This document shows positions 16,789 through 26,288 of a DNA stretch of 55,987 nt, one piece after another. Both the position numbers and the translations under genes were made by a program. Under the pieces are notes generated by a model. That model was not told the origin of the DNA and did not search any database. It saw only the letters and a program-made list of their open reading frames with translations. How positions within the stretch are numbered: the first letter of the stretch is position 1; each line of letters starts with the position of its first letter. Origin of the DNA: Lentisphaeria bacterium (lineage in GTDB: Bacteria > Verrucomicrobiota > Lentisphaeria > Victivallales > Victivallaceae); the NCBI GenBank assembly GCA_018265615.1, contig JABLYX010000027.1, positions 1-55,987 on the forward strand, written 5' to 3'.

Positions 16789-17778
16789 ATGAACCGTTTC
16801 CGCAATTGGTTTTTCGCCCTCGCGCTTGTGCCGGCGTTCTGCGCGGCGTCGCCGGAAGCCGGCCGCGCCGCGGTCGGGCGGCTGAAGTCGACGGACAGCC
16901 GCAATGTGACGCAGTCCAGGCTCGATGCGCTTTCCGTGCTGCAGGAGGCCGCGGACGGCCTCACTCCGAAGGCGTTTGCCGGATACCGCCGCTCCGGCGA
17001 CGAAGAGGCGAGGCGCATGGAGCAGGAGTCGCCCACGCTCTATTACTATAATGATGCATTTGATCGCGTGCTGTCGGATGTGAAGTCTGCCGTCGTCCCG
17101 GAGGGGAGCGCCATGATCTGGCACATCTACAACATGGGATATGTGATCAGGACGCCGAAGCAGTGTTTCGGGATCGATCTCTATCACCGCCGCGCGGCGG
17201 AGCTCGCGCCTTATCTCGACTTCATACTCGTGACCCACAGCCACGGCGACCATGTCTGGAAGCCGCTGTTCGAGGCGATGGAGGCGGCCGGGAAACCGGT
17301 CGTGACGAATTTCCGCGAAAACAAATGGAAATTCTCCGAACCGCGCCGGTTCAGGTTCGGCGAGGCCGCCGTGCGCACCCTGCAGGCCGACCACAACAGG
17401 AAACTCCTGAAGTTCGTGAACATCTATGAAATCGACTGCGGCCCGTCGGCGGGGGACTGCGTGATCCTCCACACCGGGGACGCCTGCGACCCCGCGCAGT
17501 TCGAGGTGGAGAAACCGGTCGACATTTTCATCCCGCACATCCGGGTCGGGATGAATATCGAGAATGCCGCAAAGAATTACGTGAAGCCCGGATACATTCT
17601 GATGTCCCACGTGCTCGAGCTCGGCCACGCGGTCGGCAACGCGCGCTGGACATATGAAAACGGCCTCGGCGACTGCCGGAAAGTCCTCTCCTGCGAAAAC
17701 GTCTGGATGCCGGTCTGGGGGGAGAAGTTCATCTGGAACGGCGACGGCAGGAGCCTCGCTCCGGCCGCGTTGAAGTGA
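16789..17778 (+). CDS. Exported metallo-beta-lactamase-fold protein
   Basis: A 329-residue protein with a signal peptide (FFALALVPAFCAAS). The MBL core carries THSHGDH (metal site), HTGDACDP and SHVLELGH. YNMGYVIRTPKQCFGIDLY matches a segment of the MBL protein encoded on the other side of the pseudopilin gene, indicating an old duplication. The start at 16789 has GAGGAG seven bases upstream. It follows the pseudopilin closely, so this is a pseudopilin-hydrolase pair without an adjacent regulator. Substrate unknown. Confidence 0.78.
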   Translation: MNRFRNWFFALALVPAFCAASPEAGRAAVGRLKSTDSRNVTQSRLDALSVLQEAADGLTPKAFAGYRRSGDEEARRMEQESPTLYYYNDAFDRVLSDVKSAVVPEGSAMIWHIYNMGYVIRTPKQCFGIDLYHRRAAELAPYLDFILVTHSHGDHVWKPLFEAMEAAGKPVVTNFRENKWKFSEPRRFRFGEAAVRTLQADHNRKLLKFVNIYEIDCGPSAGDCVILHTGDACDPAQFEVEKPVDIFIPHIRVGMNIENAAKNYVKPGYILMSHVLELGHAVGNARWTYENGLGDCRKVLSCENVWMPVWGEKFIWNGDGRSLAPAALK

Positions 17779-17807
17779 ACGTCCGCTGAAAAAACGGTCT
17801 CTCCCGC

Positions 17808-17836
17808 TTGAACGCGGGGGGCTTCCGCTGTATATT
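17808..17836 (+). promoter_or_regulatory. Predicted sigma70-type promoter
   Basis: TTGAAC, 17-bp spacer, TATATT, ending 27 bp before the ferredoxin/ASKHA gene. Confidence 0.55.
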
Positions 17837-17863
17837 CGGTAAACTGAAGAACGGATATGCAGC

Positions 17864-19432
17864 ATGAAACTCTTTGTCAGATACGGGGGGCGCGCCGGGG
17901 CTGTCGACGCGCCGGAGGGGCGGCCGCTCAGCGAATCGCTGGGGGAGGCCGGAATCCGGCTCGACTTGCGCTGCGGCGGCAACAACCGCTGCGGCCGCTG
18001 CCGCGTCACGCTCCTTTCCGGGCGCTTCCTCATCGCGGGCGAAGCGTATGACGCGGATGCGCAGGGGCCGCGCGCGGTGAACTCCTGCGCCGCGTTCCCG
18101 GCCGGAGGAGCGGGGGAGGTCTCCGTTCCGGAGAGCTCGCTCCTGCGCACGGACGAACACGTCGAAACCGGCTGCCGGATCGTCCCGGCGCTCGCCGGCG
18201 CGCTGCCCGGCCCCGCCGTCGCATTCGACATCGGGACCACGACCGTCGCGGCCGCCCTGGTCGAAGACGGCGTGATCCGCGCTGCGGCGGGCGTCCCGAA
18301 TCCGCAGGGGAGGTTCGGCGACAATGTGATCGACCGGATCGTCGCGGCCGGACGCTCCCCCGGGGCGCTCGGGGAACTGCGGCGGGTGCTGGTCGAGGAG
18401 GCGCTGAATCCGCTGCTCCTCCGTCTGACGGCTTCGCCGGATTCCGTCTGCCGGGTCGCCGTCGCGGCGAACACCGTGATGAGCCATATCTTCTGCGGCG
18501 TTTCGCCCGCGTCGATCGGTGAGGCGCCGTTCCGGCCGCGGCTGCTGCGCTTCCCGGTCCGGGCGGCCGGATCGTACGGGCTCGCCGTGAATCCCGGCGC
18601 GCCGGTCATGCTCTGGCCCGCGCTCTCGGGCAGCGTCGGTGGCGACATCACCGGCGGGATCGCTGTCACCGGCTTCGGGCGCGACCCCGGCCGGAACGAA
18701 CTGCTGCTCGATATCGGGACGAACTGCGAAATGGTGCTCTCCTGCGGCGGCCGCCGTTACGCCTCCGCCGCCGCCGCCGGGCCCGCGTTCGAAGGGACCT
18801 CTTCGGCGGTGGGCTGCCGCGCGCGTCCGGGCGCGATCGACCATCTGACGATCTCCGAATCCGGTTACTTCCGCTTCCATGTGATCGGCGGAGACCTGCG
18901 CAGGCTCGACGGCATCTGCGGGACCGGGCTGGTCGATTTCCTCGCCTCCGCCCGCGCCGCGGGGCTGCTCGACGGGCACGGGCGTTTCGACCGCGGCCGC
19001 CTTGAACGGCTCGGCCGGCTGCTGCCCGGCACGCCGGAGAGCGGCTGCCGGTGCATGCTCTCCTCGCGGTTGTCGATCGCCGAATCCGACGTCGAATCCC
19101 TGCTGAAGGCGAAAGCCGCGATCGGAGGCGGCGTGCTCGCGCTGCTCGATTACGCCGGAATCCGGGCAGAGGAGCTTGACGTGCTGTGGCTCTGCGGCGG
19201 CTTCGCCGCGGCACTGGACCCCGGCCCGGCAAAGCGCGCCGGCCTTATTCCGCCGCTGCCGGAGGAACGCATCCGGGTTTGCGGAAACACTTCTCTGGCC
19301 GCGGCGATCCTCGCCGCGGAGAAACCGGATGAGTTGGACAACTTTGAGTCGGAACGTGCGAATTATACCGATGTCAACCTCAATGATCTCTCTTCTTTTC
19401 CGGATTTCTTTGCAGGAAGTATGACTCTTTAG
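17864..19432 (+). CDS. Ferredoxin-ASKHA protein (DUF4445/corrinoid activator-like)
   Basis: A 522-residue protein. An N-terminal 2Fe-2S ferredoxin-like domain has cysteines at CGGNNRCGRC (about residues 37-46) with the fourth in AVNSC. It is followed by an ATPase domain of the acetate kinase/Hsp70/actin superfamily: FDIGTTTVAAAL (phosphate loop), LLLDIGTNCEMVL and WLCGGFAAALDP. This is the architecture of RACo-type reductive activators of corrinoid methyltransferases. No corrinoid protein or methyltransferase lies nearby, so the partner must be elsewhere or the role differs. It has its own promoter and is followed by mutM. Confidence 0.82.
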   Translation: MKLFVRYGGRAGAVDAPEGRPLSESLGEAGIRLDLRCGGNNRCGRCRVTLLSGRFLIAGEAYDADAQGPRAVNSCAAFPAGGAGEVSVPESSLLRTDEHVETGCRIVPALAGALPGPAVAFDIGTTTVAAALVEDGVIRAAAGVPNPQGRFGDNVIDRIVAAGRSPGALGELRRVLVEEALNPLLLRLTASPDSVCRVAVAANTVMSHIFCGVSPASIGEAPFRPRLLRFPVRAAGSYGLAVNPGAPVMLWPALSGSVGGDITGGIAVTGFGRDPGRNELLLDIGTNCEMVLSCGGRRYASAAAAGPAFEGTSSAVGCRARPGAIDHLTISESGYFRFHVIGGDLRRLDGICGTGLVDFLASARAAGLLDGHGRFDRGRLERLGRLLPGTPESGCRCMLSSRLSIAESDVESLLKAKAAIGGGVLALLDYAGIRAEELDVLWLCGGFAAALDPGPAKRAGLIPPLPEERIRVCGNTSLAAAILAAEKPDELDNFESERANYTDVNLNDLSSFPDFFAGSMTL

Positions 19433-19554
19433 AGAAAAAATCCGATTTTTTTATAAAAATGGCCATCCGTGAATTTTATTTTCGGAAAAGCATATTATAT
19501 TACGTCGGATACCGGGTGCAATTGTTTCAACTTCAGGAAATATGGGATAGGATT

Positions 19555-20379
19555 ATGCCGGAATTGCCGGAGGCGGAAAATATCGGGAGAGCTCTCGGAC
19601 GGGCCATGACGGGCAGGACGATCGTCAGGGTGGAGGTTTTTTCACCGGCGATGCGCGAGCCCCTGACGCCGCTGCTTTCCGCCGGGCTCGAAGGGCTGTC
19701 TGTCGCCGGGGTCCGGCGGCGCGGCCGTTATGTGATAGCGGAACTGTCGGATGGGAGGGCGCTTCTGATGCACTTCGGCATGAGCGGCGTCGTCCGGGTC
19801 GAGGATGCGGGGATCCCGCGCCGGAAGCACGAGCATGTGTTCCTGCACCTCGACGACGGCCGCGCGTTCCGTTTCGAGTGCACGCGCCGTTTCAGCGTGC
19901 TCAAGGTGTGCGCGCTGCCGCGGCCGGGGGGGATTCCGGCGGAGCTGGGCGGATTCGGCCCGGAGCCGCTGACGGAAGAGTTCGACGGCGGCTACCTGTA
20001 CCGCGCCTCGCGCGGAAAGTCCGGCAGTGTGAAGTGTTTCCTGATGGACAATGCCGTCGTTCCCGGAATCGGTAATATTTATGCCACGGAGGCCCTGTTC
20101 GCCGCGGGGATTTCGCCGCTGCGGCCGGCGGGGAAGCTCACGCGGAAGGAATGTACGGAACTCGTGTCGGAGTCGAAGCGGATCCTCTCCAGGGCGATCG
20201 AGCTCGGCGGCAGTTCCATCTCGGATTTTCTGAATGTGGACGGCAGCGAGGGGAAATTCGCGCAGGAGATCGAAGTCTACGGCCGGGCCGGGCAGCCATG
20301 TATGAAATGCGGAACGGAAATCGTCGCTCAGCGGATCGGCGGGCGTACTTCCGCCTACTGCCCGGACTGTCAGAAATGA
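19555..20379 (+). CDS. mutM: Formamidopyrimidine-DNA glycosylase
   Basis: A 274-residue base-excision repair glycosylase/AP lyase that removes oxidised purines. The mature N-terminus PELPEAE supplies the catalytic proline and glutamate. MDNAVVPGIGNIYATEALF is the helix-two-turn-helix region, and C-MKC...YC-PDC forms the C-terminal zinc finger. The start at 19555 is fixed by the need for Pro at position 2; an in-frame ATG 96 bp upstream is ruled out. Length is typical of the family. Confidence 0.95.
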   Translation: MPELPEAENIGRALGRAMTGRTIVRVEVFSPAMREPLTPLLSAGLEGLSVAGVRRRGRYVIAELSDGRALLMHFGMSGVVRVEDAGIPRRKHEHVFLHLDDGRAFRFECTRRFSVLKVCALPRPGGIPAELGGFGPEPLTEEFDGGYLYRASRGKSGSVKCFLMDNAVVPGIGNIYATEALFAAGISPLRPAGKLTRKECTELVSESKRILSRAIELGGSSISDFLNVDGSEGKFAQEIEVYGRAGQPCMKCGTEIVAQRIGGRTSAYCPDCQK

Positions 20380-20412
20380 TAAAAAATTCGGATGAAAGAT
20401 AATAGTCCCGCA

Positions 20413-20441
20413 TTGAATTGCGGAAATGTGCATGCTATATT
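20413..20441 (+). promoter_or_regulatory. Predicted promoter of the aminotransferase-lexA operon
   Basis: TTGAAT, 17-bp spacer, TATATT, 74 bp upstream of the aminotransferase start. Confidence 0.55.
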
Positions 20442-20515
20442 AGACGCTTGGATTGAAAGACTGAACTGACGGCGCCGAAAGCGTTTATACCACAACAGGG
20501 AGTTTGTTCCGCATC

Positions 20516-21703
<1,188 letters not shown>

Positions 21704-21724
21704 CCGAAAGAGGAGTCGTACGAT

Positions 21725-22204
21725 ATGAGGGTGCTGAATTACACGATGCCTGCCGCCGCGCTGCTGGCGGGGGTGCTTCTGCCGGGCTGCACGACGACGG
21801 AGGAACACCCGCTCCCGCCGATCGTCAGGATGTCGGAGAGCGATCGCGATGAAGGCGCCCGGAAGGTCGCGGAGGATTACATGGCGAACTTTGCCGCGGC
21901 GTTCCGTGACAGGGACATCGAGAAATTCAGGAAAGTCATCTCTCCGGAGAAGCAGAAGCAGCTGACCCCTGAGAAGTTCCAGGAGGTTCTCGATGCGGCC
22001 GCCCGCGAACAGGGCGAGCTTGTGAACATGGAACTTGTGACCATGCTCGACCAGATCATTTTCCAGTCCTACGTCTGGAAGATGACTTATGAGAAGAAGG
22101 ATTCCGAAGGCAAGCCGATGCGGCGCGATTTTCTCTACTATGTCCGTGTCGGCAAGGTCGGAGACGGGCAGTATTCGATCGGGGCTTCGGGGTTCCGTCT
22201 CTGA
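21725..22204 (+). CDS. Small lipoprotein of unknown function
   Basis: A 159-residue protein with a lipoprotein signal peptide: hydrophobic stretch AALLAGVLLPGC with lipobox cysteine C22. The mature part is a single alpha+beta domain (RKVAEDYMANFAAAFRDRDIEKF...) reminiscent of DUF3887/DUF4878-type NTF2-like folds. It would be anchored in the cell envelope. It lies 21 bp after the aminotransferase and 37 bp before lexA, apparently in the same transcript. Function not known. Confidence 0.72.
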   Translation: MRVLNYTMPAAALLAGVLLPGCTTTEEHPLPPIVRMSESDRDEGARKVAEDYMANFAAAFRDRDIEKFRKVISPEKQKQLTPEKFQEVLDAAAREQGELVNMELVTMLDQIIFQSYVWKMTYEKKDSEGKPMRRDFLYYVRVGKVGDGQYSIGASGFRL

Positions 22205-22241
22205 CGCGACCGGATTTTCACAACCAGAGGAGGAGTGAGAT

Positions 22242-22874
22242 ATGAAGACATTGACCGAAAAACAGAAGAACATCCTGGAGTTCATCGAGGAATTCCTCGA
22301 TCGCGAGGGAATGGCCCCGACGGTGTATGAGATCGCCGATCATTTCGGCATCAAGACCTCCACGGTGTTTGCTCATTTGCGGGCGCTGCAGCGCAAGAAG
22401 CAGCTGTCGCGCAGCTCCAAGGCGCGCAGCATCAGCCTCTCCTGCCGTGCGCACGCGAAGAACAAGGTTCCTGCGGGGGCGCTGCTGATTCCGCTGCTCG
22501 GGCGGGTTAATGCGGGGGCCCCCTCCGAAAGCATTGCGTACAAGGAAGGCGACATCTGCGTCAGCAGCCAGCTTGCCCCGGATATTCCGCCGGAAAGCCT
22601 TTTCGCGCTGCGCGTGCAGGGCGAGAGCATGCGTGATCTCGGCATCTACGACGGCGATATTGTGATCGTGGCCCAGACCGATGTGAAGCCGAGGAGCGGC
22701 GACATCGTCGTGGCGCTGCTGCAGGGCGGCGAGGTCACGGTCAAGAGCTATTTCCCGAAGACGCAGGGACGCATTGAGCTGCGTCCGGCCAATCCGGAAT
22801 ACAATGTCCAGATCTACCCCGGGGACGAGGTTTCGATCCAGGGCCGCGTGATCGAGCTGCGCCGCAAATACTGA
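22242..22874 (+). CDS. lexA: LexA repressor
   Basis: A 210-residue SOS-response repressor. The N-terminal winged helix (residues 1-65) starts LTEKQKNILEFI as in LexA. The C-terminal S24 peptidase has the autocleavage bond A91-G92, nucleophile S129 in QGESM and base K168 in TVKSY. It is expected to repress DNA-damage genes and cleave itself on RecA filaments. GGAGGAG precedes the ATG. No recognisable SOS box was found in front of the operon; the LexA-binding motif of this phylum is unknown to me. Confidence 0.95.
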   Translation: MKTLTEKQKNILEFIEEFLDREGMAPTVYEIADHFGIKTSTVFAHLRALQRKKQLSRSSKARSISLSCRAHAKNKVPAGALLIPLLGRVNAGAPSESIAYKEGDICVSSQLAPDIPPESLFALRVQGESMRDLGIYDGDIVIVAQTDVKPRSGDIVVALLQGGEVTVKSYFPKTQGRIELRPANPEYNVQIYPGDEVSIQGRVIELRRKY

Positions 22875-22885
22875 CGGCAGAGAGC

Positions 22886-22917
22886 AAAGCGCCGGAGCAT
22901 GTTTGCCCCGGCGCTTT
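22886..22917 (+). terminator. Rho-independent terminator after lexA
   Basis: A 10-bp stem AAAGCGCCGG / CCGGCGCTTT with a 12-nt loop, followed by TT. It can also serve the convergent gene that ends at 22941. Confidence 0.75.
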
Positions 22918-22940
22918 TTGCTGTCCGGAAGGGGGCTGCG

Positions 22941-25409
22941 TCAATAGACGGCGATCTCCCGCAGGGCGAAGCCCCACCACGGGGTTCCGCGCCGGATGCA
23001 GTTGATCCGGATATGGCGCGCCCGGCTCCCCGGGGGCAGGGGGATCGACATGTCGCCGTCTTTGCCGTCGGCCGTGTGATATGCGGCCGTCCACTTTTTA
23101 CCGTCGGCGGAGAGTTCGAGCGCGAACTCCTTTGCGAATGCGTTCCGCCAGCCGAGGATCACGACTTCAACCGGATATTCCGCGCCGAGGTCGACTTCGA
23201 TCCACTGGCCGTCTTTGTAGTCGGAGGACCAGACCGTTTCGCTGTCGCCGTCCACGGCGTATTTCGCATCGCGCTCCGCCGCGCGGGAGTCGACGCTCGA
23301 AGCTTTGACCGGACGGTTGAGCGCGAGGTTCCGGCTCCTGTTCAGCCACAGCTTCATCGCGACGAGCTTCGATTCGAGGAGCGCCGTCTCCTTTGCGACG
23401 CTGCCGCGGTTGTTCACCGCGCCGCCCATGCCCTCGGTGAGGTTCATGTTCGGGGCGAATTTCTTCAGGTGCGCAAGCAGATTCTGCGTGTTGCGGATGC
23501 TCTCCCCAGTGACCGGTTCGACCGCCCTGCGCGCCGCGGCCGGGTCTGGATTCTCCCCGATCTGCCGCAGCGCATACAGCCCTTTCAGGTGCAGGTACTG
23601 CGATTCGAGCAGCAGGTAATAGAGCTGTGCCCAGTTGTACATCGCTTCGAGGCGTTCGCGGCTCTTTCCGGCCGGAAGCGCGGCGACGGTCCCGGCGAAC
23701 TCCTCCTGCACGGCTTTCAGTTTGCCCAGGACGGCTTCGTAATTCGCGATCGTGTACGGGTTGACGCCCCAGTTCATATTCTTGAACCGCTTGGCGTTTG
23801 AGAGCGCGGGAACGGTCACCGGTTCCGGGAACGGGCCGCCGAAGCCGGGCTCGGTGTAGATGCCGAGCCGCTGCCACCAGTCGTAGATGTGCAGGCCGTT
23901 TTTCGCGGGGTCGCCCTGGGCCTCCTCCCGGCGCGGCTGGTAGAGCGGCTGGTCGTTCACGAGCGCCGCGTCGAATTTGCGGTAGTAGTCGAGCAGTTTC
24001 GGGGCGATTCCGGGACCGAAGTCACGCTCCGCGATCTCGCGCAGGAGCGGGAGCGCCGCATCGAACTGCTTTGACGTGAACTGCTTGAAATCCTTTCGCC
24101 AGATGAGTTCCGCGATGACTTCGAGATTCGGCTGGTAGGTCCACCCCTCGGCGCTCGCCCACCAGAGCACAAAGTCATTCACGCCCGCGTCGGCCAGCAG
24201 CGAAATCTTGTGCGCGGCGACGCGCGGCAGCGGCATGCCGATGACCGGGTTCACGCTTTCGCAGGCGCCGCCCGCCGAGACGAGCGAGATGTAATCCTCG
24301 CCGAGGACGGGCCGCCCGTCCTTCGATTCCAGCGCGGCGGGATCGAAGTTGTTGAGGCGGATGACCCAGTCGTCGTTGTTGCCCGCCTCGTTGTACATCA
24401 CGCCGAAGCCGAGGGAATCGAGCTTCCGCATGAAGGCCAGCTCTTCGGTGCGGCGGCCGTAAAACGCGTGCCAGAGCCAGGCGCGCGGCACGATGCCGGA
24501 CTTTTCCCCGACCGCCTCGCGCATGAGCTTCAGGATCTCGATGATGGTCTCCTCGCGCGAATGTCCGAAGGGGGCGCGGGTTGCGGCGTTCACGCTCCGC
24601 TCGGCCGGGATCGCATTGTAGTCTCCGAAGATTCCGTAGAAGACGGCGAGGTCCGGGTTCTCCCGGTAGAGCCTGCCGAAATTGTCGAGATACCATTTGC
24701 GCCCGGCCGGGGCGAACGGGCTGATGACCCGCCGGTTGTCCTTCTCCGTGCGGTGGAAAACCGCTTCGGTGTTGGCCGGGTCGTTCCACCACGTGTCGGT
24801 TGCGGCGCAGGGGATGCGCAGCTCGGCCATGAGCTTGAGCCCGTATTTCTTCCGGACCTCATACGGGAGCTGCGGCTGGAGCTTCTCGCCCCAGACCGCG
24901 TTGATGTAGTGCCGCGCGTAGTATTTGCCCTGGTCGTCGTCGCTCCACTCCGGCGGCGGCGACTGGTTGTTCTTGTGTCCGGCGGCGCGGTAGCGGAAGT
25001 TCGGGATTCCGACGAGGTCAAGGCCGTCGACGTTCTTCCGGTTGCGGTCGAGCAGCCGGAACGCGCCGTTCATCGCCCCCTTCGGGGTCGCGCCGGCGAT
25101 ATGGAGCGTGCTGCCGCGCAGCACGGCGTGGAACGATTCCGGCTTCGACGGGTCGAAGCGGAACGGCTCTTTCGCATGTTCGGCGGCGATCCGGGGGGAG
25201 GTCTCGACGGTTCCGATCACGAGCGCCGGGAGCGCGGCGCCGGATGCCGGGCGGGTTCCGAACCGTTCCGCCGCTTCCTCCGCGAACATCTCCGCGGCGG
25301 TTTTCTCCAGAGGGTCGCTGCCCGGCAGGAGCCGCCATTCGCCGGAGAGCTCCAGCGCGAAAGCGGAGGCGAAGCTCAATGTGATGAGCAGCAGGGTGAA
25401 TTTCAGCAT
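22941..25409 (-). CDS. Secreted glycosidase-like protein with C-terminal F5/8-type (discoidin) domain
   Basis: An 822-residue exported protein with a signal peptide (FTLLLITLSFASAFAL). The N-terminal approximately 130 residues resemble the alpha/beta domain preceding the barrel in GH20/GH67/GH115 enzymes (GSTLHIAGATPKGAMNGAF). The central approximately 450 residues look like a TIM-barrel glycosidase, but catalytic residues could not be assigned. The last approximately 140 residues form a discoidin carbohydrate-binding domain (ASSVDSR, VDGDSETVWSSD, WIEVDLG). The start at 25409 has GGAGG seven bases upstream. It is the last gene of the minus-strand GH5-pseudopilin-glycosidase operon, 14 bp after the pseudopilin. 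Confidence 0.78.
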   Translation of the reverse strand: MLKFTLLLITLSFASAFALELSGEWRLLPGSDPLEKTAAEMFAEEAAERFGTRPASGAALPALVIGTVETSPRIAAEHAKEPFRFDPSKPESFHAVLRGSTLHIAGATPKGAMNGAFRLLDRNRKNVDGLDLVGIPNFRYRAAGHKNNQSPPPEWSDDDQGKYYARHYINAVWGEKLQPQLPYEVRKKYGLKLMAELRIPCAATDTWWNDPANTEAVFHRTEKDNRRVISPFAPAGRKWYLDNFGRLYRENPDLAVFYGIFGDYNAIPAERSVNAATRAPFGHSREETIIEILKLMREAVGEKSGIVPRAWLWHAFYGRRTEELAFMRKLDSLGFGVMYNEAGNNDDWVIRLNNFDPAALESKDGRPVLGEDYISLVSAGGACESVNPVIGMPLPRVAAHKISLLADAGVNDFVLWWASAEGWTYQPNLEVIAELIWRKDFKQFTSKQFDAALPLLREIAERDFGPGIAPKLLDYYRKFDAALVNDQPLYQPRREEAQGDPAKNGLHIYDWWQRLGIYTEPGFGGPFPEPVTVPALSNAKRFKNMNWGVNPYTIANYEAVLGKLKAVQEEFAGTVAALPAGKSRERLEAMYNWAQLYYLLLESQYLHLKGLYALRQIGENPDPAAARRAVEPVTGESIRNTQNLLAHLKKFAPNMNLTEGMGGAVNNRGSVAKETALLESKLVAMKLWLNRSRNLALNRPVKASSVDSRAAERDAKYAVDGDSETVWSSDYKDGQWIEVDLGAEYPVEVVILGWRNAFAKEFALELSADGKKWTAAYHTADGKDGDMSIPLPPGSRARHIRINCIRRGTPWWGFALREIAVY

Positions 25410-25423
25410 GGGTGCATCCTCCG

Positions 25424-26230
25424 TTAATGCTTGTCGGTCGCGATGTGCTTGAGCCGGATGTCGTGGCACTGTACGGCCCCGGGCTGGTAACTCGCGCTGC
25501 CGGCGTGTCCGTCCGCATGGATGAAATTGCAGATGCGGTCGCCTTTGTGCCTCCAGCGGAAATCGCCGCCGCCGTAATAATCCTTTTCGTGGTCGCGGTT
25601 CATGACGGCGGTGTTCAGCAGGACCGGGGTCTCAGCGGTGTCCGGGCTGTAGTCGAGGACGGTCCCGTTGTTGATGGCCGAGAGGACGTCAGCGCCCTTT
25701 CCGTTGAAGCCGCCGCCGATCTGCTGGGTGTCGGCCATCACGATGAGGAGCGAGGGGCGCCGGATCCACTCCAGCTTGTACGGGTTGCGGCCGCCGGTCG
25801 ACGGCGGGTTCGTGAAGAGCTTGTGGTGCGGCGCGTAGTGGACCGATCCCTCGATGCTCGGCAGCTTCGCGCCGGGGCAGCTGAAAATCTTTGCCCGTTT
25901 CTCCTGCGTGGCGCCCGAGAGCATGTTTTCGAGTCCGACCTTCCAGTTGGTCTTTTTGCCGTCGAAGTAACAGTAGTCCTTGGAGGGGAAGTAGCTCTGG
26001 TTCTCCATGCAGTAGAGCTGGACGGCCTGCCCGATGCCGCGGAGATTCGAGAGGCACGAGGTCGAACGGGCCGTCTCGCGCGCCTGCTGCAGCGCCGGCA
26101 GCAGCATGGATGCGAGGATCGCAATGATTGCAATCACGACCAGGAGCTCGATGAGGGTAAAGCTGCCCGTCCTGCGGAGCCGCCCGGCATCCGGCCGGCG
26201 ATGGAGTGAATGTGCGAAAGTGTGTTTCAT
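25424..26230 (-). CDS. Pseudopilin-like protein
   Basis: A 268-residue pseudopilin homologue with a longer N-terminal extension: FTLIELL begins at about residue 24 after an Arg/His-rich stretch, with Ser at the -1 position. The first cysteine (SCLSNLRGIG), FSCP and FIHADGHAGSA fit the shared pattern. The ATG at 26230 is preferred to an overlapping GTG nine bases upstream because of its spacing to AAGG. It lies between a GH5-type and a larger glycosidase-like gene on the same strand, in one operon. Confidence 0.86.
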   Translation of the reverse strand: MKHTFAHSLHRRPDAGRLRRTGSFTLIELLVVIAIIAILASMLLPALQQARETARSTSCLSNLRGIGQAVQLYCMENQSYFPSKDYCYFDGKKTNWKVGLENMLSGATQEKRAKIFSCPGAKLPSIEGSVHYAPHHKLFTNPPSTGGRNPYKLEWIRRPSLLIVMADTQQIGGGFNGKGADVLSAINNGTVLDYSPDTAETPVLLNTAVMNRDHEKDYYGGGDFRWRHKGDRICNFIHADGHAGSASYQPGAVQCHDIRLKHIATDKH

Positions 26231-26288
26231 CTGTTTCACCTTTTTCCGGGTTGATATCTGATACCGTGGAATTCCTTGAAATGGTTTT

